Source: Silene noctiflora (lineage: Eukaryota; Streptophyta; Magnoliopsida; Caryophyllales; Caryophyllaceae). Taken from it: DNA of 31,540 nt. The notes below the pieces were generated by a model. It did no database searches. It saw only the letters and a program-made list of their open reading frames with translations, and was not told the origin of the DNA. The stretch is from the NCBI GenBank assembly GCA_009801015.1, contig VHZZ01000016.1, positions 558,920-590,459 of the forward strand, given 5' to 3'. This document shows, piece after piece, positions 1 through 10,525 of the stretch. The translations under genes were made by a program, and so were the position numbers. The number at the start of each line of letters is the position of its first letter. Positions within the stretch are counted from its first letter, which is position 1.

Positions 1-680
1 TAACTCTCCCATTTTCTCTTTGGCACAAAAATTAAGAATTTGATTAAAATAAGTATAAAGTATTGTTGTTTGTTGAGGTGATTGGAGAGAGGGAAGGTAT
101 TGTGGATGTTGTTGTGGGGTGAGATGAATAAAATAAGCATAAAATATTGTATTGTGGGGTATTGTTGTGGGATGTGGTGATTAAAATAAGTATAAAACTT
201 TACCAAAAAAGGAAATAGGGAAGGTATTGTGAATAGACGAAAAAGGAAATAGGGAGGGTTATTGAGAATAGGAGGGAGTACTCCGTAATATTTAGTGGGT
301 GTTTGAAAGACACTAAAAAAAAAGCATTTTTTTAAAATTTTTTTTACATGATGCTACTAAATATTAAACAATTCCGTCAATTGCTCATTTTGCCAACATT
401 CAATCATTAAATGAGTTTATATAATTCACATAATTTCACTTAAACAAAGTTAATTTATACTCCCTTATAAAATAAAGCAAACGTAAATTATTTAGTGAAA
501 CAGATGGACTACGAGGTCTTGTAAAAATGTACGTCAATCAAACAGTAATAACAATATCAATTTCAGTCGGTGGAATAATAAAACAGTGGGTCTCGTGAGA
601 GATCGTCTCCCACTAATTTAGTCGGAGACATAATAGGGAAAAAAGAAATTCAATGGGTCCCTCGCCCCCATCATGTAAGA
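1..680. other. Upstream intergenic, AT-rich with repeat remnants
   Basis: No gene seen. Positions 55-290 carry short imperfect direct repeats (tattgtgg, aaataagYataaaa, aaaaaggaaataggga) and end in a fragment like a Stowaway terminus (ggagggagtactccgta). The short reading frame at 653-862 overlaps the F3'H promoter and leader and has no coding character. Confidence 0.5.
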
Positions 681-708
681 GGTCTCTCAATAACACTATT
701 GAAAGACC
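681..708. repeat. 12-bp hairpin in the F3'H promoter
   Basis: Arms ggtctctcaata and tattgaaagacc pair with one mismatch around a 4-nt loop, about 205 bp upstream of the F3'H ATG. The surrounding 585-715 stretch repeats 'gagaYcgtctc' motifs, suggesting the hairpin is a relic of a small inverted-repeat transposon that now forms part of the promoter. Confidence 0.5.
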
Positions 709-799
709 GTCTCTCCGAAGTTTTTGTGAATATAAAAATACAGTAACAATTACCACTAACAACTCCATACTAATTACTACACGTACCCTTAGAAATTCC

Positions 800-807
800 T
801 ATATAAA
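800..807 (+). promoter_or_regulatory. Probable TATA box of the F3'H gene
   Basis: The octamer tatataaa lies 106 bp before the F3'H ATG, in a good position for a transcription start near 830-840 and a leader of about 75-80 nt. An ACGT core (cacgta, about 780-785) lies just upstream and could be a bZIP/bHLH site. No clean MYB AC-element was found nearby. Confidence 0.55.
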
Positions 808-912
808 CAACAAAATTCCACAACTAAATCCTCACAAAAAATCAAACTCTTTAATTTATTGACTAAAGACTATTAGTTCAAATTAAATCCCTTTTTTCAT
901 CTATTAATCAAA

Positions 913-3900
913 ATGTCAACTTTAGAGCTAACATTCTACACCATAGCCCTAGCCACATTCCTCTACTACCTCCTCTCCACCACCTTCAACCGATATCCGA
1001 AACCGCTCCCACCAGGGCCAAAACCATGGCCTATAGTTGGGAATCTTCCCCACATGGGTCCAGCTCCGCACCAGGGCTTAGCAGCCCTGGCGCAGAAATA
1101 CGGCCCCCTCCTCTACATGCGACTTGGGTACGTGCATGTGGTGGTAGCCGCTTCGGCCTCGGTCGCATCCCAATTTCTTAAGGTCCATGACGTGAATTTT
1201 TCGAGTAGGCCACCTAATTCTGGTGCTAAACATATTGCTTATAATTATCAGGATTTAGTTTTTGCACCTTACGGACCGAAATGGCGTATGCTTAGGAAAA
1301 TATGTTCGGTTCACATGTTTTCGACTAAGGCTTTGGATGAATTTACATCTGTTCGTCAGGTTAGTAATATTTAATATATGTGCATGCATGTTGTTATTTT
1401 TGGTACTCGGTCATTTCTAAAATAGAAAGATAAATAAATGACTGATCTGACTGTCGGGTTTAAACCTGAAAGCTAGCCATGAGCGATTCAATTTAATCAA
1501 CTGAGTTAACTCGTATTTTTTTTTTTATAATTTTATCGAATGTTATATTGTATTATATATACGTTGTGATTGCTGTCGGGTTTGAACCGGAGACCCGTGA
1601 GCTTGCATGCATAAGGATTTATTTATGTTATTTTAGTCGTATAAGTAAGTGATTCATGGATAATAATCATGCATTAATTTTCATATAAGCGTTACGTAGT
1701 GCATGTAGTTAAAAGGTCAATTAAATTGCATGTATTCGTCCACCATTCTAGTTAATTACGTAACTCCTGAATAACTGTCAATTTAACATTAAGGAAAATG
1801 AGTTAGCGTCACGCGGTGACATTTAAAACGTGAAGTGAAAAGGACATTATTCGTCCCATTTGCAACTAGTTAGTAGTCTGACTAGTAAGGCAAAGGCGTT
1901 GAGATTCGGCGTCATCCGATGACGCCCTATTACATTTAATTAATTAGTGGCAGCCTAAATTTTAGGCATAAGTTGGGCGTACGTTTGCCTTACTAGTAAG
2001 ACTACTTACTAGTTGCAAATGGGATGGAAGAAGTTTTTTGTTTGTTTTTGACGTAAATAAATAATTGAGACGGGGGAGTAATTACGTCAGGTGGCTTGTA
2101 TTTGAAATACTCATCAAATTTGAAAATGGAGATCTTTTGAAATGGAAAGTCTAAATGTCCTCGGACTTTTGCTTTTATAAATAAATGTATATGGTCTTGA
2201 TTTTCATAGTCTGATGTATCATGTTGACATTTAGAACGTGAAGTGATAAGGACATTATTACAAATCACTTCGAATCAATTGAATTATAGTGTTCGGTTTT
2301 AAATGAGAATTTGTGAAATTGAATATACCAACTTTTTTTTATTTTATTTTTCCCATTTTTGTTTAAGTCTAAAATAAAATAATATTTTCTCGAAATGTCT
2401 TAATAATAAATGTAAACATTTTAATTTTATCTGTTAGTAGTTTTCATTCCGTGACATATTTATGTGAATACAGGAGGAGGTGTCTATACTTGTAAATGCG
2501 CTAGCAAAGGCAGGCGCAAAGCCAGTACAATTAGGACATCTCCTAAACGTATGCACCACCAATGCCTTATCAAGGGTAATGTTAGGAAAAAGAGTTCTCG
2601 GTGATGGAACCGGGAAAAGCGACCCAAAAGCCGAAGAATTCAAGGAGATGGTGATGGAGTTGATGGTGCTCACCGGAGTTTTTAATATCGGCGATTTTGT
2701 GCCGGTATTAGAGTGTTTGGACTTGCAAGGAGTTGCATCCAAGATGAAAAACTTACATAAAAGGCTCGACAATTTTATGGGTGCTATATTGGAAGAGCAT
2801 AAAGCTAGTGGTAAACATGGTGGTGATTTATTAAGCACTTTGATTTCTTTGAAGGATAATTATGATGGTGAAAATGGACAATTTACTGACACTGAAATCA
2901 AGGCCTTACTCTTGGTAATTGTTTCTAACTTGCTATTTTTATTAATTATTGTTTGTTAATACTCTGTCGTTGTTGTTATTGCATGTGAATGTCGTATGAT
3001 GAGACGTATGAAAGTGACCACTTTATAATAAGCAAAAAATGATCACTTTTAATAATTGTATCATATGACGCTTTTTTACGATAATTTGTGCATTTGTTAT
3101 TGTTCTTGTCATAGTGATATGTGACTATGAAGTGCATGAACTAAAATTAATAAATTAAACATATAAAATTTTTCCAACAAAATGTTGAATTAGAGTAAGA
3201 AAAATAGGGAAATACTGTAATAATGTCACTGTATTTTTTGTTAATGTTAAAACAATATTGTATTCACCGTCTCATATTTACGAGTGATGTTAGTAATTTC
3301 GGGATGGTGTTAATGGCCTCCCTAATGTTGAACCCTCAACCACCCGAATCTAGGCATGGAGTAGGATAGAACATACGAGTAGAAGTTAGAAATGTGAACT
3401 TTTCAACGATGTGACCCTTCCAAAGTGTCCATTTCATAGAAGAGGCTGTCTTAAATGTGACGGTCACAAACTTGTGTTCTCCTACGATCCCCCTTCCACT
3501 TACCCTTCTACTTTTCTCCCACTTATATTTTGCGAGTAATCACAAGTTTGTGACGGAATGCGAGTAACCCATATAATTTCTCACTAAAATAATCAAATTA
3601 CAGCTAAAAATTAATAAAATCCATACAATTTCTCATTAATAATATGATATTTTTCTCATTTAGAAAATACTGAAAATTAGTGCTAAAATTTTATGCTCCA
3701 TACAATTTACAAAAACCAGATACGAGTATATGTATAAAATGAATTTAAAATAACTCATATACTCATACAATATTTAACTATTAATCATTTTCACAATCTT
3801 TTATACGACCGTTTTTACAATATTTTATGTTTATATACACATTCACTGATAATAAAGTATTATATAAGTGTAGATCACTGCTAAAATAACTAATAACCTG

Positions 3901-6900
3901 TAGTATATGTGATTTGCAAGTAATTACGTATACTCAAAAATTATATGCAAACACCCCACTCGAAAATGGACACGTAGTAAAAATAGTAAGTATAATAACA
4001 TTAAATATTCATAGAGAGTAAAAATAGACTAGTCGTGTGAGAATCCAAAAATTAATAAATGAGAAAGGGAGGTCCACGAAGAACGTAGAAAAAAAACAAG
4101 ATTTGCAAAGTTTTGATTATTTGTGATGCTTCATTTATGTCCTCTAACGTCTAATCTATTTCTACCTACCATTCTCTCCTTCATTATGCTTACGTTCCAT
4201 TCTTAATTACCATTCAAAATTTAATATTATTCACAACTTTTGAAAAAAAAAAATTGTTTGATTCGAACCGGGCGAACCTAGAAATAAAATTTTGGGATAC
4301 CGAATTTTACTTATATTATTGAGTAAAATAGATTTTACTCGCTTTTGAAACCAATTTTTTTAAAATTACTCCCTTTTGAATTCGTTTTTTAAAATTACTC
4401 TCTTAAGTTGCATTTTTTTTGTTAAAATTACTCCCTTAAATTGCATTTTTTCCTAAAATTGTTTCCAAACTCCAATTTAAGTTGACTTATTTTCTCTATT
4501 TTGAACTCCCCCTACATTTGTCTACATAGCAATACCTTTCAAAGTATAAATTGACTAAGCCACAAACGGAATAAGTTCAAAAACAGACGAAATAAGTCTC
4601 TTAAAGTGGAGTTTGGAAGCACTTTTGGCAAAAAAAATTCAATTTAAAGGAGTAATTTTATCATAAAAAATTCAAAAGAGAGTAATTTTAAAAATTTTGA
4701 TTTCAAAAGGGAGTAAAATGAATTTTACTCTATATTATTTTATACTTTTTTTAGGGTCCACATTTAAGAATTTTGGGATAGCAAAAAACGATAATCTTAG
4801 GTGTCGTTTGGTTGCCCCATTAAAAGTGGGTGAATTGGGAATTCACGTGAATTGGAAAAATGGAGGTTGTTTGTTTGCCCAAAATCACATGAATTGCATT
4901 TTCCTAGGAGTTTCCAATTCCTCCATTATGGAGGAGTTTAATTACCTAGTCTCCCTAGGTAGTTGGAAACTCCCGCATGAATCCAACTCCCGGATGCCAA
5001 CCAAACAAGTTTTGGGCAATTCACGTGAATTGAGCAATTCACGTGTTTTGTAAAATCATGGGAAATTAGTTCCCGTATGCAACCAAACGAGGCCTTAATT
5101 GGTTCATTTAAACTTGGGACAACAATTGCTAACCTTTACTATTGGCTAGCTAGGTTTCCCTGGATTCGAGCTTTCTTTCCTTTTCTATTAATTGTTTAAT
5201 TTATGTTGTGATAATGACTATTACTAGGTTTTGGTTTTGATGTTGTATGATGTATGATGTATGATTTTGTTAGTTGGTTTAGGTTTATGGCTGTTATAAA
5301 TGTATTTGGTAAATATATTATGCCAAGAAATTGGACGATAATAAGGCGTTACCGAGTACCGAATTGGAGTACCTCTTTCACTAGTCTCACACTCTAACAT
5401 ATACAATGAGCTCCTTTATAATTGATGGTATAGTTTTTTATTTTTACAATACTCTCTCTCTCATTTATTAAATTTTTTACGTTTTCCTTTTTCGCTTGGT
5501 TCAATAAATTCTTTATATTTGTTATTTTGGATCTAAATGTGTGACTGACTACTCTTAAAGGTGACATGCATATCAGGTCGTGAAAAACCGGGAAAAAAAA
5601 TTGATAAATGGGAAGGAGTATAATTTTCGAGTTTGGTGTAATTTTTTGAGTTTTAGTATAATATTTAAGTTTTTTCACGTAAATATCAAGCTAAAGTTTT
5701 AAAATGTAGCTCATTATTCACTGTTTAACATCGTCATGTTGCTCTTAAGAAAATACTTGCGTTCTCTTTACGCTTAAAGGAGGATGACCAAAATGAGAAT
5801 TAAATATTGTAAAATCCTCTTTTGGATATAGGGAGGATGTCATTTGAAAGGATACACGAATTTCTCGTTGCCTTAATTGTCTTTATCTGATGGAGCTATT
5901 GTTTGTGTATGTGGATCTACGAGTTCCCTTAGATTTACTTGTTCTATAAATGACCTCATGTCTTTTGGGTTACTTGTGGCGAATTGTGGGTGATGTTTTT
6001 ATTCTCTAAAATAAGTGTTTAGCCTTTAATTTTATAAAAATATTTAACGAAAATTGTAAAAGATTTATACTAGTCCTTCCGTCTCATTTAGTAGTTTACA
6101 TTTACTTTATTTTCCGCTTATATTATAAAGTAAGTGTAAATTACTTACTGAGACAGCGAAAGTATCTTGTTTGTGTTCAAATGTAAAGTGGTTTCATAAA
6201 CATATAACTATCCATTTTATTTAGATTAAATTACAATAACTCTCTTATTTAATCAACTTTTTTGAAATAACTCTCTTTTATAATTTTGTATCCAAATAAA
6301 TCTCTTATAAACCTTTTTTTTTCAACAAATCAATGCCTCTACACCAGAACTCGATTTATCTTTTATAATTTGATCAATTTACCCTTCCCTATAACGTAAT
6401 CCCTACGTTGCTACTATATTTTCATAACCTGTGACCAATTACAAACCTCTTCCAAATCTAATACACTTAAATCATGCACTATAAGCGGAGAAGAACCAAG
6501 CATAAATTTGTTGTTTTGCCTTATTTTAAAGAATACCATAAGGAGTAAATGAGTGAAATAATAATTTAACATCTTATGTAAGTGAAAAATGAAAGGACAA
6601 ATGAATTTTTGGCCGAAAAATTCAAAAAAAAAGTCTCATTGCGATGATGTGGCATTGATTTGTATAAAAAAACATGTTTTAAAAGGAAGTTATTTGAATA
6701 AAAGATTATAAAAGGGTGTTATTTCAAAAAAAGTCGATTATACAAGAGATTATTTATAATTTACTCTTTTATTTATATAATTTTTGATAGTTATATGTTT
6801 TGGTTATTGGTGGCGAACTCTGGGTAATGTTTTTATTTTCTAAAACAAAGTGTTTAACCTTCGATTCTATACAAATGTTTAACAAAAATTGTAAAAGATC

Positions 6901-9031
6901 TATACTATCTCATTTGTGTTCAAATTTAGGGATTGTTTGGTTCAACACGGGAAGATGAAGTTCCCAGGAAGTTAAATTCATGTGAATTTGTAATTCATGT
7001 GAATTGTAAAAATGTTGTTTGGTTATCACGTAGGAAGTTAATTCATGTGGGAAGTTTCACTTATCAAGGGGGGCTAGGTAAGCAACTTCCTACATTACGG
7101 AGGAATTAGAGTTCCTTGGGAAGTTCTAATTCTCATGAAATGAGCAACCAAACAACATCATATTTAGCTAATTCATGGGAAGTTCTACTTCCCATGATTT
7201 AAGGGGACAACCAAACAACATCATAAAGTGGTTTCATAAACATATAACCATCATTTTTATTTATATTATCTTTCAAAGATGTTTAAAAATATATACGGGT
7301 GAATAACGAAAGTTGAAATTTTTTTAGTTTTTTTTTTCTATTTTATATCTCGTTCCTAACGTTAAATCATGACCCCGTCAAGAAGATCGACCTATCCATC
7401 TCATTTATTAAGCTGACGTTGAGCTATGTTCAACCTCAAATATTGTTAAGGCAATTTTCCTAGATTTGATTTATTGATGTTGATATCCTTCCTATTCGAT
7501 TGCGACACAATAACTACTTTAAATTTTAATGCCTTTACTTTTCACATTACTCTGTTCATCAATTTGGATTTATATGCCCTCATAATTTCTTTAAATATTT
7601 GTTCAAGAACTAGTCTAGATCTCGCGCAGATGTGCGGTATATATAGACCTTTTAATTTTTATTGTAGTACTTATAAATTTAAAATTTATATCTCATGAAT
7701 TTAAAAAAAAAAACATAATTTTAAAATTAATCAAGAGAATTGAGTAAATCTTAAAAAAAAAAACATAAATTTAAAATTAATCAAGAGAATTGAGTAAATC
7801 TTGAAGTATATTTTTTTATGAAAAATATTTTAACTACCTCAAATTATTTTAATAAATTCTTTTTTGGTCACGAAATTAATAATAAGAGTAATATAGTTTT
7901 ATATCGATTTTTAAGTTTAATGATGAAAAGATAATTCTAAATTCTAAATTAGTTTAATTAATGAAAATCTAATTTGTTATCATATATAAGCTTGAGCACT
8001 TTGGAGAAGAACTTTAGAAAAGTTTTATTTTCTCTTGGTATATAGGAAGATTATAAAACTAGATCATTATTCATGTCGGACAATGATTTTAGAAACATTA
8101 TTCGTATATTTATGTGACGTATAATACTTTTTGTAATTGTATCAAGTGTCAAAGATAACGTTAGTTAAATTTGTACTCCGTATAAAAGTTATAAATGAAA
8201 ATAATAAGATTATTCAGATATAATAAGATCGTCTTCGGATGATATGGAAATTTACAATCATCCAAGTGGAGGTCCTATGAAATGAATACTCCGTATTTTG
8301 ATGTCCTTAATTAAGTATTTGATTTTTGGAATTATTTTCGTGAATTATTATTGAGGCACATTTTTTCCGTGTTTTTGTGATAGGATTTATTCTCGGCCGG
8401 AACAGACACGTCATCTAGTACAACAGAATGGGCCATTGCAGAACTAATTCGTCACCCAAAAATCTTAGCCCAAGTCCAACAAGAATTGGACACGGTTGTG
8501 GGCCGAGACCGACTCATAACCGAAGCAGACATACCGAACCTACCCTACTTCCAAGCCGTGATCAAAGAGGTATTCCGCCTTCACCCATCCACACCACTAT
8601 CATTGCCTCGGATGGCGGCCGAGTCATGTGAAATAAATGGCTATCACATTCCGAAAAACACCACATTATTAGTTAACGTATGGGCCATTGCTCGCGACCC
8701 TGATATGTGGGCTAATCCGTTAGAATTCCGACCCGAGAGATTTCTCCCGGGTGGAGACAAGCCTTCTGTGGATGTCAAGGGGAATGATTTCGAGTTAATC
8801 CCGTTCGGGGCGGGCCGGAGAATTTGTGCTGGGCTGAGTTTGGGCCTGCGTATGGTCCAGTTGTTAACGGCGACTTTGGTCCATGCATATGAATGGAACT
8901 TAGCTGATGGGCTAATGGTTGAGAAGCTCAATATGGAAGAGGCTTATGGGCTGACATTACAGAGAAAAGAGCCCGTAATAGTCCACCCGGTTCGTCGACT
9001 GTCGGCCCAAGCTTATGGAACGACAAGTTAA
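913..9031 (+). CDS. F3'H: Flavonoid 3'-hydroxylase (cytochrome P450, CYP75B type), 3 exons, intact
   Basis: Exons 913-1359, 2474-2914 and 8384-9031 join in phase 0 through GT-AG introns and encode 511 aa, the usual F3'H length. Seen: N-terminal hydrophobic anchor (about residues 5-24), proline hinge PPGP (33-36), I-helix AGTDTSS (301-307), K-helix ExxR (E358-R361) and haem loop PFGAGRRICAG with ligand Cys444. Motifs regarded as F3'H-specific are present: VVVAAS (76-81), VDVKG (425-429), and GGDK (419-422) where GGEK is usual. The family is an ER membrane monooxygenase that, with NADPH-P450 reductase, adds the 3'-hydroxyl to the B-ring of naringenin, dihydrokaempferol and related flavonoids, committing them to quercetin/cyanidin types. 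The ATG at 913 follows a TATA box at about -113 and is the first Met of the anchor. Intron 1 is 1.1 kb and intron 2 5.5 kb. F3'5'H (CYP75A) is the nearest alternative, but the motifs favour CYP75B. Confidence 0.95.
1817..2259. repeat. 35-bp direct repeat pair bracketing the intron 1 inverted-repeat element
   Basis: Copies at 1817-1851 and 2225-2259, both beginning tgacattta and ending ggacattatt, differ at two or three positions. They flank about 370 bp that includes the 171-bp inverted repeat. They may be leftovers of a tandem duplication into which other DNA was inserted. Confidence 0.65.
1854..2024. mobile_element. 171-bp inverted-repeat element (MITE-like) in F3'H intron 1
   Basis: The 41-bp arms 1854-1894 and 1984-2024 are reverse complements with two mismatches, and the centre contains the palindrome gtcatc-cgatgac. 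This is the structure of a non-autonomous foldback/MITE. No convincing target duplication abuts the arms. A 35-bp direct repeat (1817-1851 and 2225-2259) brackets the wider region. Superfamily not assigned. Confidence 0.7.
2915..4320. other. First part of F3'H intron 2
   Basis: AT-rich non-coding sequence. It includes an inverted repeat with 16-bp arms cggtcacaaacttgtg (3461-3476) and 3541-3556 (one mismatch), probably the core of a small Stowaway-like element spanning roughly 3445-3575. No open reading frame of interest. Confidence 0.5.
4321..4730. mobile_element. MULE-type MITE with 9-bp target duplication
   Basis: A 410-bp element with long terminal inverted repeats: it starts gagtaaaatagattttactc, and the reverse complement of its end starts gagtaaaattcattttactc. 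Similarity continues inward for well over 100 bp through repeated 'aaaattactcccttt' motifs. The same 9-bp word tatattatt lies immediately left (4312-4320) and right (4731-4739). Long inverted repeats with 9-bp duplications fit Mutator-like elements. No transposase is encoded. Confidence 0.8.
4800..5094. mobile_element. PIF/Harbinger (Tourist-like) MITE, 295 bp
   Basis: Termini GGTGTCGTTTGGTTGC and, reverse-complemented, GGCCTCGTTTGGTTGC form the inverted repeat. The trinucleotide TTA abuts both ends (4797-4799, 5095-5097), the target duplication of PIF/Harbinger elements. The interior is rich in 'aattcacgtgaatt' palindromes. The reading frame at 4697-5053 runs across this and the preceding MITE and is not a gene. 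Confidence 0.8.
6073..6162. mobile_element. Stowaway MITE, 90 bp
   Basis: Near-palindromic element beginning gtccttccgtctcatttag, its end matching in reverse complement, bounded by TA at 6071-6072 and 6163-6164. The paralogous copy reads atactatctc at the same point with a single TA, showing the unoccupied site. Tc1/mariner-type, non-autonomous. Confidence 0.8.
6227..6763. mobile_element. 537-bp element with about 95-bp inverted termini
   Basis: The left end (taaattacaataactctct...) and the reverse complement of the right end (taaattataaataatctct...) align for about 95 bp, including tttttttgaaataac blocks. The interior has no open frame. No clear target duplication adjoins the ends, so the superfamily is unresolved (MULE-type possible). 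Confidence 0.65.
6929..7222. mobile_element. PIF/Harbinger-like MITE, 294 bp, related to the one at 4800
   Basis: Ends gggattgtttggttcaac and, reverse-complemented, gatgttgtttggttgtcc. Flanked by TTA (6926-6928) and ATA (7223-7225), consistent with a TWA target duplication carrying one substitution. Nearly the same length as the element at 4800-5094, with the same style of 'attcatgtgaatt' interior. The paralogous empty site near 6182 reads caaatgtaaagtgg. Confidence 0.75.
7701..7800. repeat. 50-bp tandem repeat, two copies
   Basis: 7701-7750 and 7751-7800 are identical except for one base. Each unit starts ttaaaaaaaaaaacata and ends aattgagtaaatc. Lies in F3'H intron 2, within an otherwise featureless AT-rich 1.1-kb stretch (7223-8383) that runs to the exon 3 acceptor. 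Confidence 0.85.
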
Positions 9032-9079
9032 AGAAAATCAAATGTTGGTCGACTGTCGACAAGTTAAAGAAAATCAAAT
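9021..9079. repeat. 36-bp-period duplication across the F3'H stop codon
   Basis: The block cgacaagttaaagaaaatca (extending to ...aat, 23 bp) occurs at 9021-9043 and again at 9057-9079. The first copy holds the TAA stop (9029-9031). The short tandem duplication therefore places a second copy of the coding end in the 3' UTR without changing the protein. Confidence 0.8.
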
Positions 9080-10430
9080 ACTTATCGGAATTTGGATCAT
9101 ATTTAGAGTACATGGATTTTAATTCAGGAGTCGTAGTAGGGTCGATCATTACTCGTTGGTCTACGGGATCTTGTTGGTACGATCGAGTGTCGTATTTGGC
9201 TAGTTTGTGAGAGTTTCATGGGTTTTCGATTGTAATAAGTGGTCAGTACTTAGTAGTTATGTACATTTCTAAATGTGGAGTGTTAATGGACAACTGTGAG
9301 TTGGTATGAAAATCTCGAGTAACTTTCAGTTGTGAAGTTTCTGAAAAATTAGATTTAGCTAAAATGATAATCTGTAAATCCGTAATCCATCGGAAATTTG
9401 ATAAACCACATATTGCCGTATCTTCTTATAAGTCGACATTTCTACGATAATCCGACATTTATGGTTATCTATATGTTGGTCATGCATTGCCGTTCCGGCA
9501 ACATGAACCCAATGGCTTGCTTTATGTACGTTGTTTTCAAACTAAAATTAATCAACGAATAATTGCGTAAAAACATCAGAGGAACCACAATAATGAGTTT
9601 AACAAAGGACTTTATATTTAAGGGACGTTTAGTTTGAAAAAGGTAAAAATGAAGGAATCAATTAACCTAGTTTTAGTACCTTATCCAAAAAAAATCGAAG
9701 AGCTTGATTGAAGACATTATGTCTGGTTTGAAGCCCAAAACAAACCTTTTTTCAATAATAATGTTCATTTTAACAAATAACTAGGACCGCCACTCCCACC
9801 AAAAAAATTACCAATTTCCATGACAACTCATATTCTTAGTTTCTTACTGTTGCCAGGAGCCCTCTCCCCAAACCACCCCGTCAACCCCAATCTGCACTGT
9901 TGAAAATCGTCACTGACACCTTAAACAGCTAGGATCTAATGTATTTTGGGGTTGTGAAGGGGGATTTCGAGGTTTGGAGGAGGGTGTTTCAAAGGTGGGG
10001 AGTGGTGGTTCTGTGTGTCAAGACCACGGATTACGTAACTATTTAAAATATATAAATTTTATCGTGAGGTAGATTGCTAAAATTATACAACCCGTAATTG
10101 TCACGATTTACAAAACTACTTTTAAGTTATTCGCTGATAATGCCATGCTCTTTTAAACAGAATTTCAATTCCTATAAATATATACAATTTTGTTTAGTTT
10201 CATTAAGTTGAACCTAAGACTATATATAATATTGGTACTATAACACGAGTATTATTATTATTAGTTCAGTTAAGTTTAATTAAGGTTCATTCAACTTAAT
10301 TCAATTTAATCAATTCGATTTAATTAAGACGAGTGCAAAAACCGACCCCAACCCGATTTGAATCTCATTAGGAGACGCCCGATTACATGAGAGTTAAGTA
10401 CACAAGTAATACGAATACTCCTTACAAAAC
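9080..10430. other. F3'H 3' flank and intergenic spacer
   Basis: No gene recognised. The first few hundred bases are probably F3'H 3' UTR; no canonical AATAAA was found close to the stop. A MITE-like terminus (gggacgtttagtttg, about 9622) has no identified partner end. 10200-10340 is rich in 'aattYaattaag' AT motifs. Confidence 0.4.
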
Positions 10431-10504
10431 GCTCTAGTCTCTACCCTTCTATTTCCTGATTTCCTCTCCTCATCCACATTTTCCCCCAATTCACAAAATC
10501 CAGA

Positions 10505-10513
10505 AAACCCTAA
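10505..10513 (+). promoter_or_regulatory. Telo-box in the leader of the NKAP-like gene
   Basis: AAACCCTAA lies 13 bp before the ATG at 10526, after a pyrimidine-rich leader (about 10430-10495). Telo-boxes near the transcription start are typical of plant genes for ribosome biogenesis, translation and cell growth, which fits a MAS2/NKAP-type protein. No TATA box seen. Confidence 0.5.
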
Positions 10514-10525
10514 ATTGCAAAATCA

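Larger units (their letters stand above)
5957..7262. repeat. Diverged duplication within F3'H intron 2 (copies 5957-6227 and 6794-7262)
   Basis: Both copies share ordered blocks: 'ggcgaaYtSTGGGTRATGtttttatt', 'aaaattgtaaaagatYtatacta', 'gtgttcaaa' and 'aaagtggtttcataaacatataac'. Copy 1 carries a 90-bp insertion (6073-6162) missing from copy 2. Copy 2 carries a 294-bp insertion (6929-7222) missing from copy 1. Each copy therefore preserves the empty site of the other's transposon. A third inverted-repeat element (6227-6763) separates them. Confidence 0.8.

Noticed and set aside
1451-1606. Two 'ctgtcgggttt-aacc' segments in F3'H intron 1 as reversed SINE heads
   Set aside because: B-box-like words are present, but no A-box at the right spacing and no tail, so too weak to list.
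4697-5053. 118-codon frame in F3'H intron 2
   Set aside because: It spans the end of one MITE and most of another; no protein similarity.
8428-8631. 67-codon frame within F3'H exon 3
   Set aside because: Out-of-phase shadow of the P450 coding sequence.
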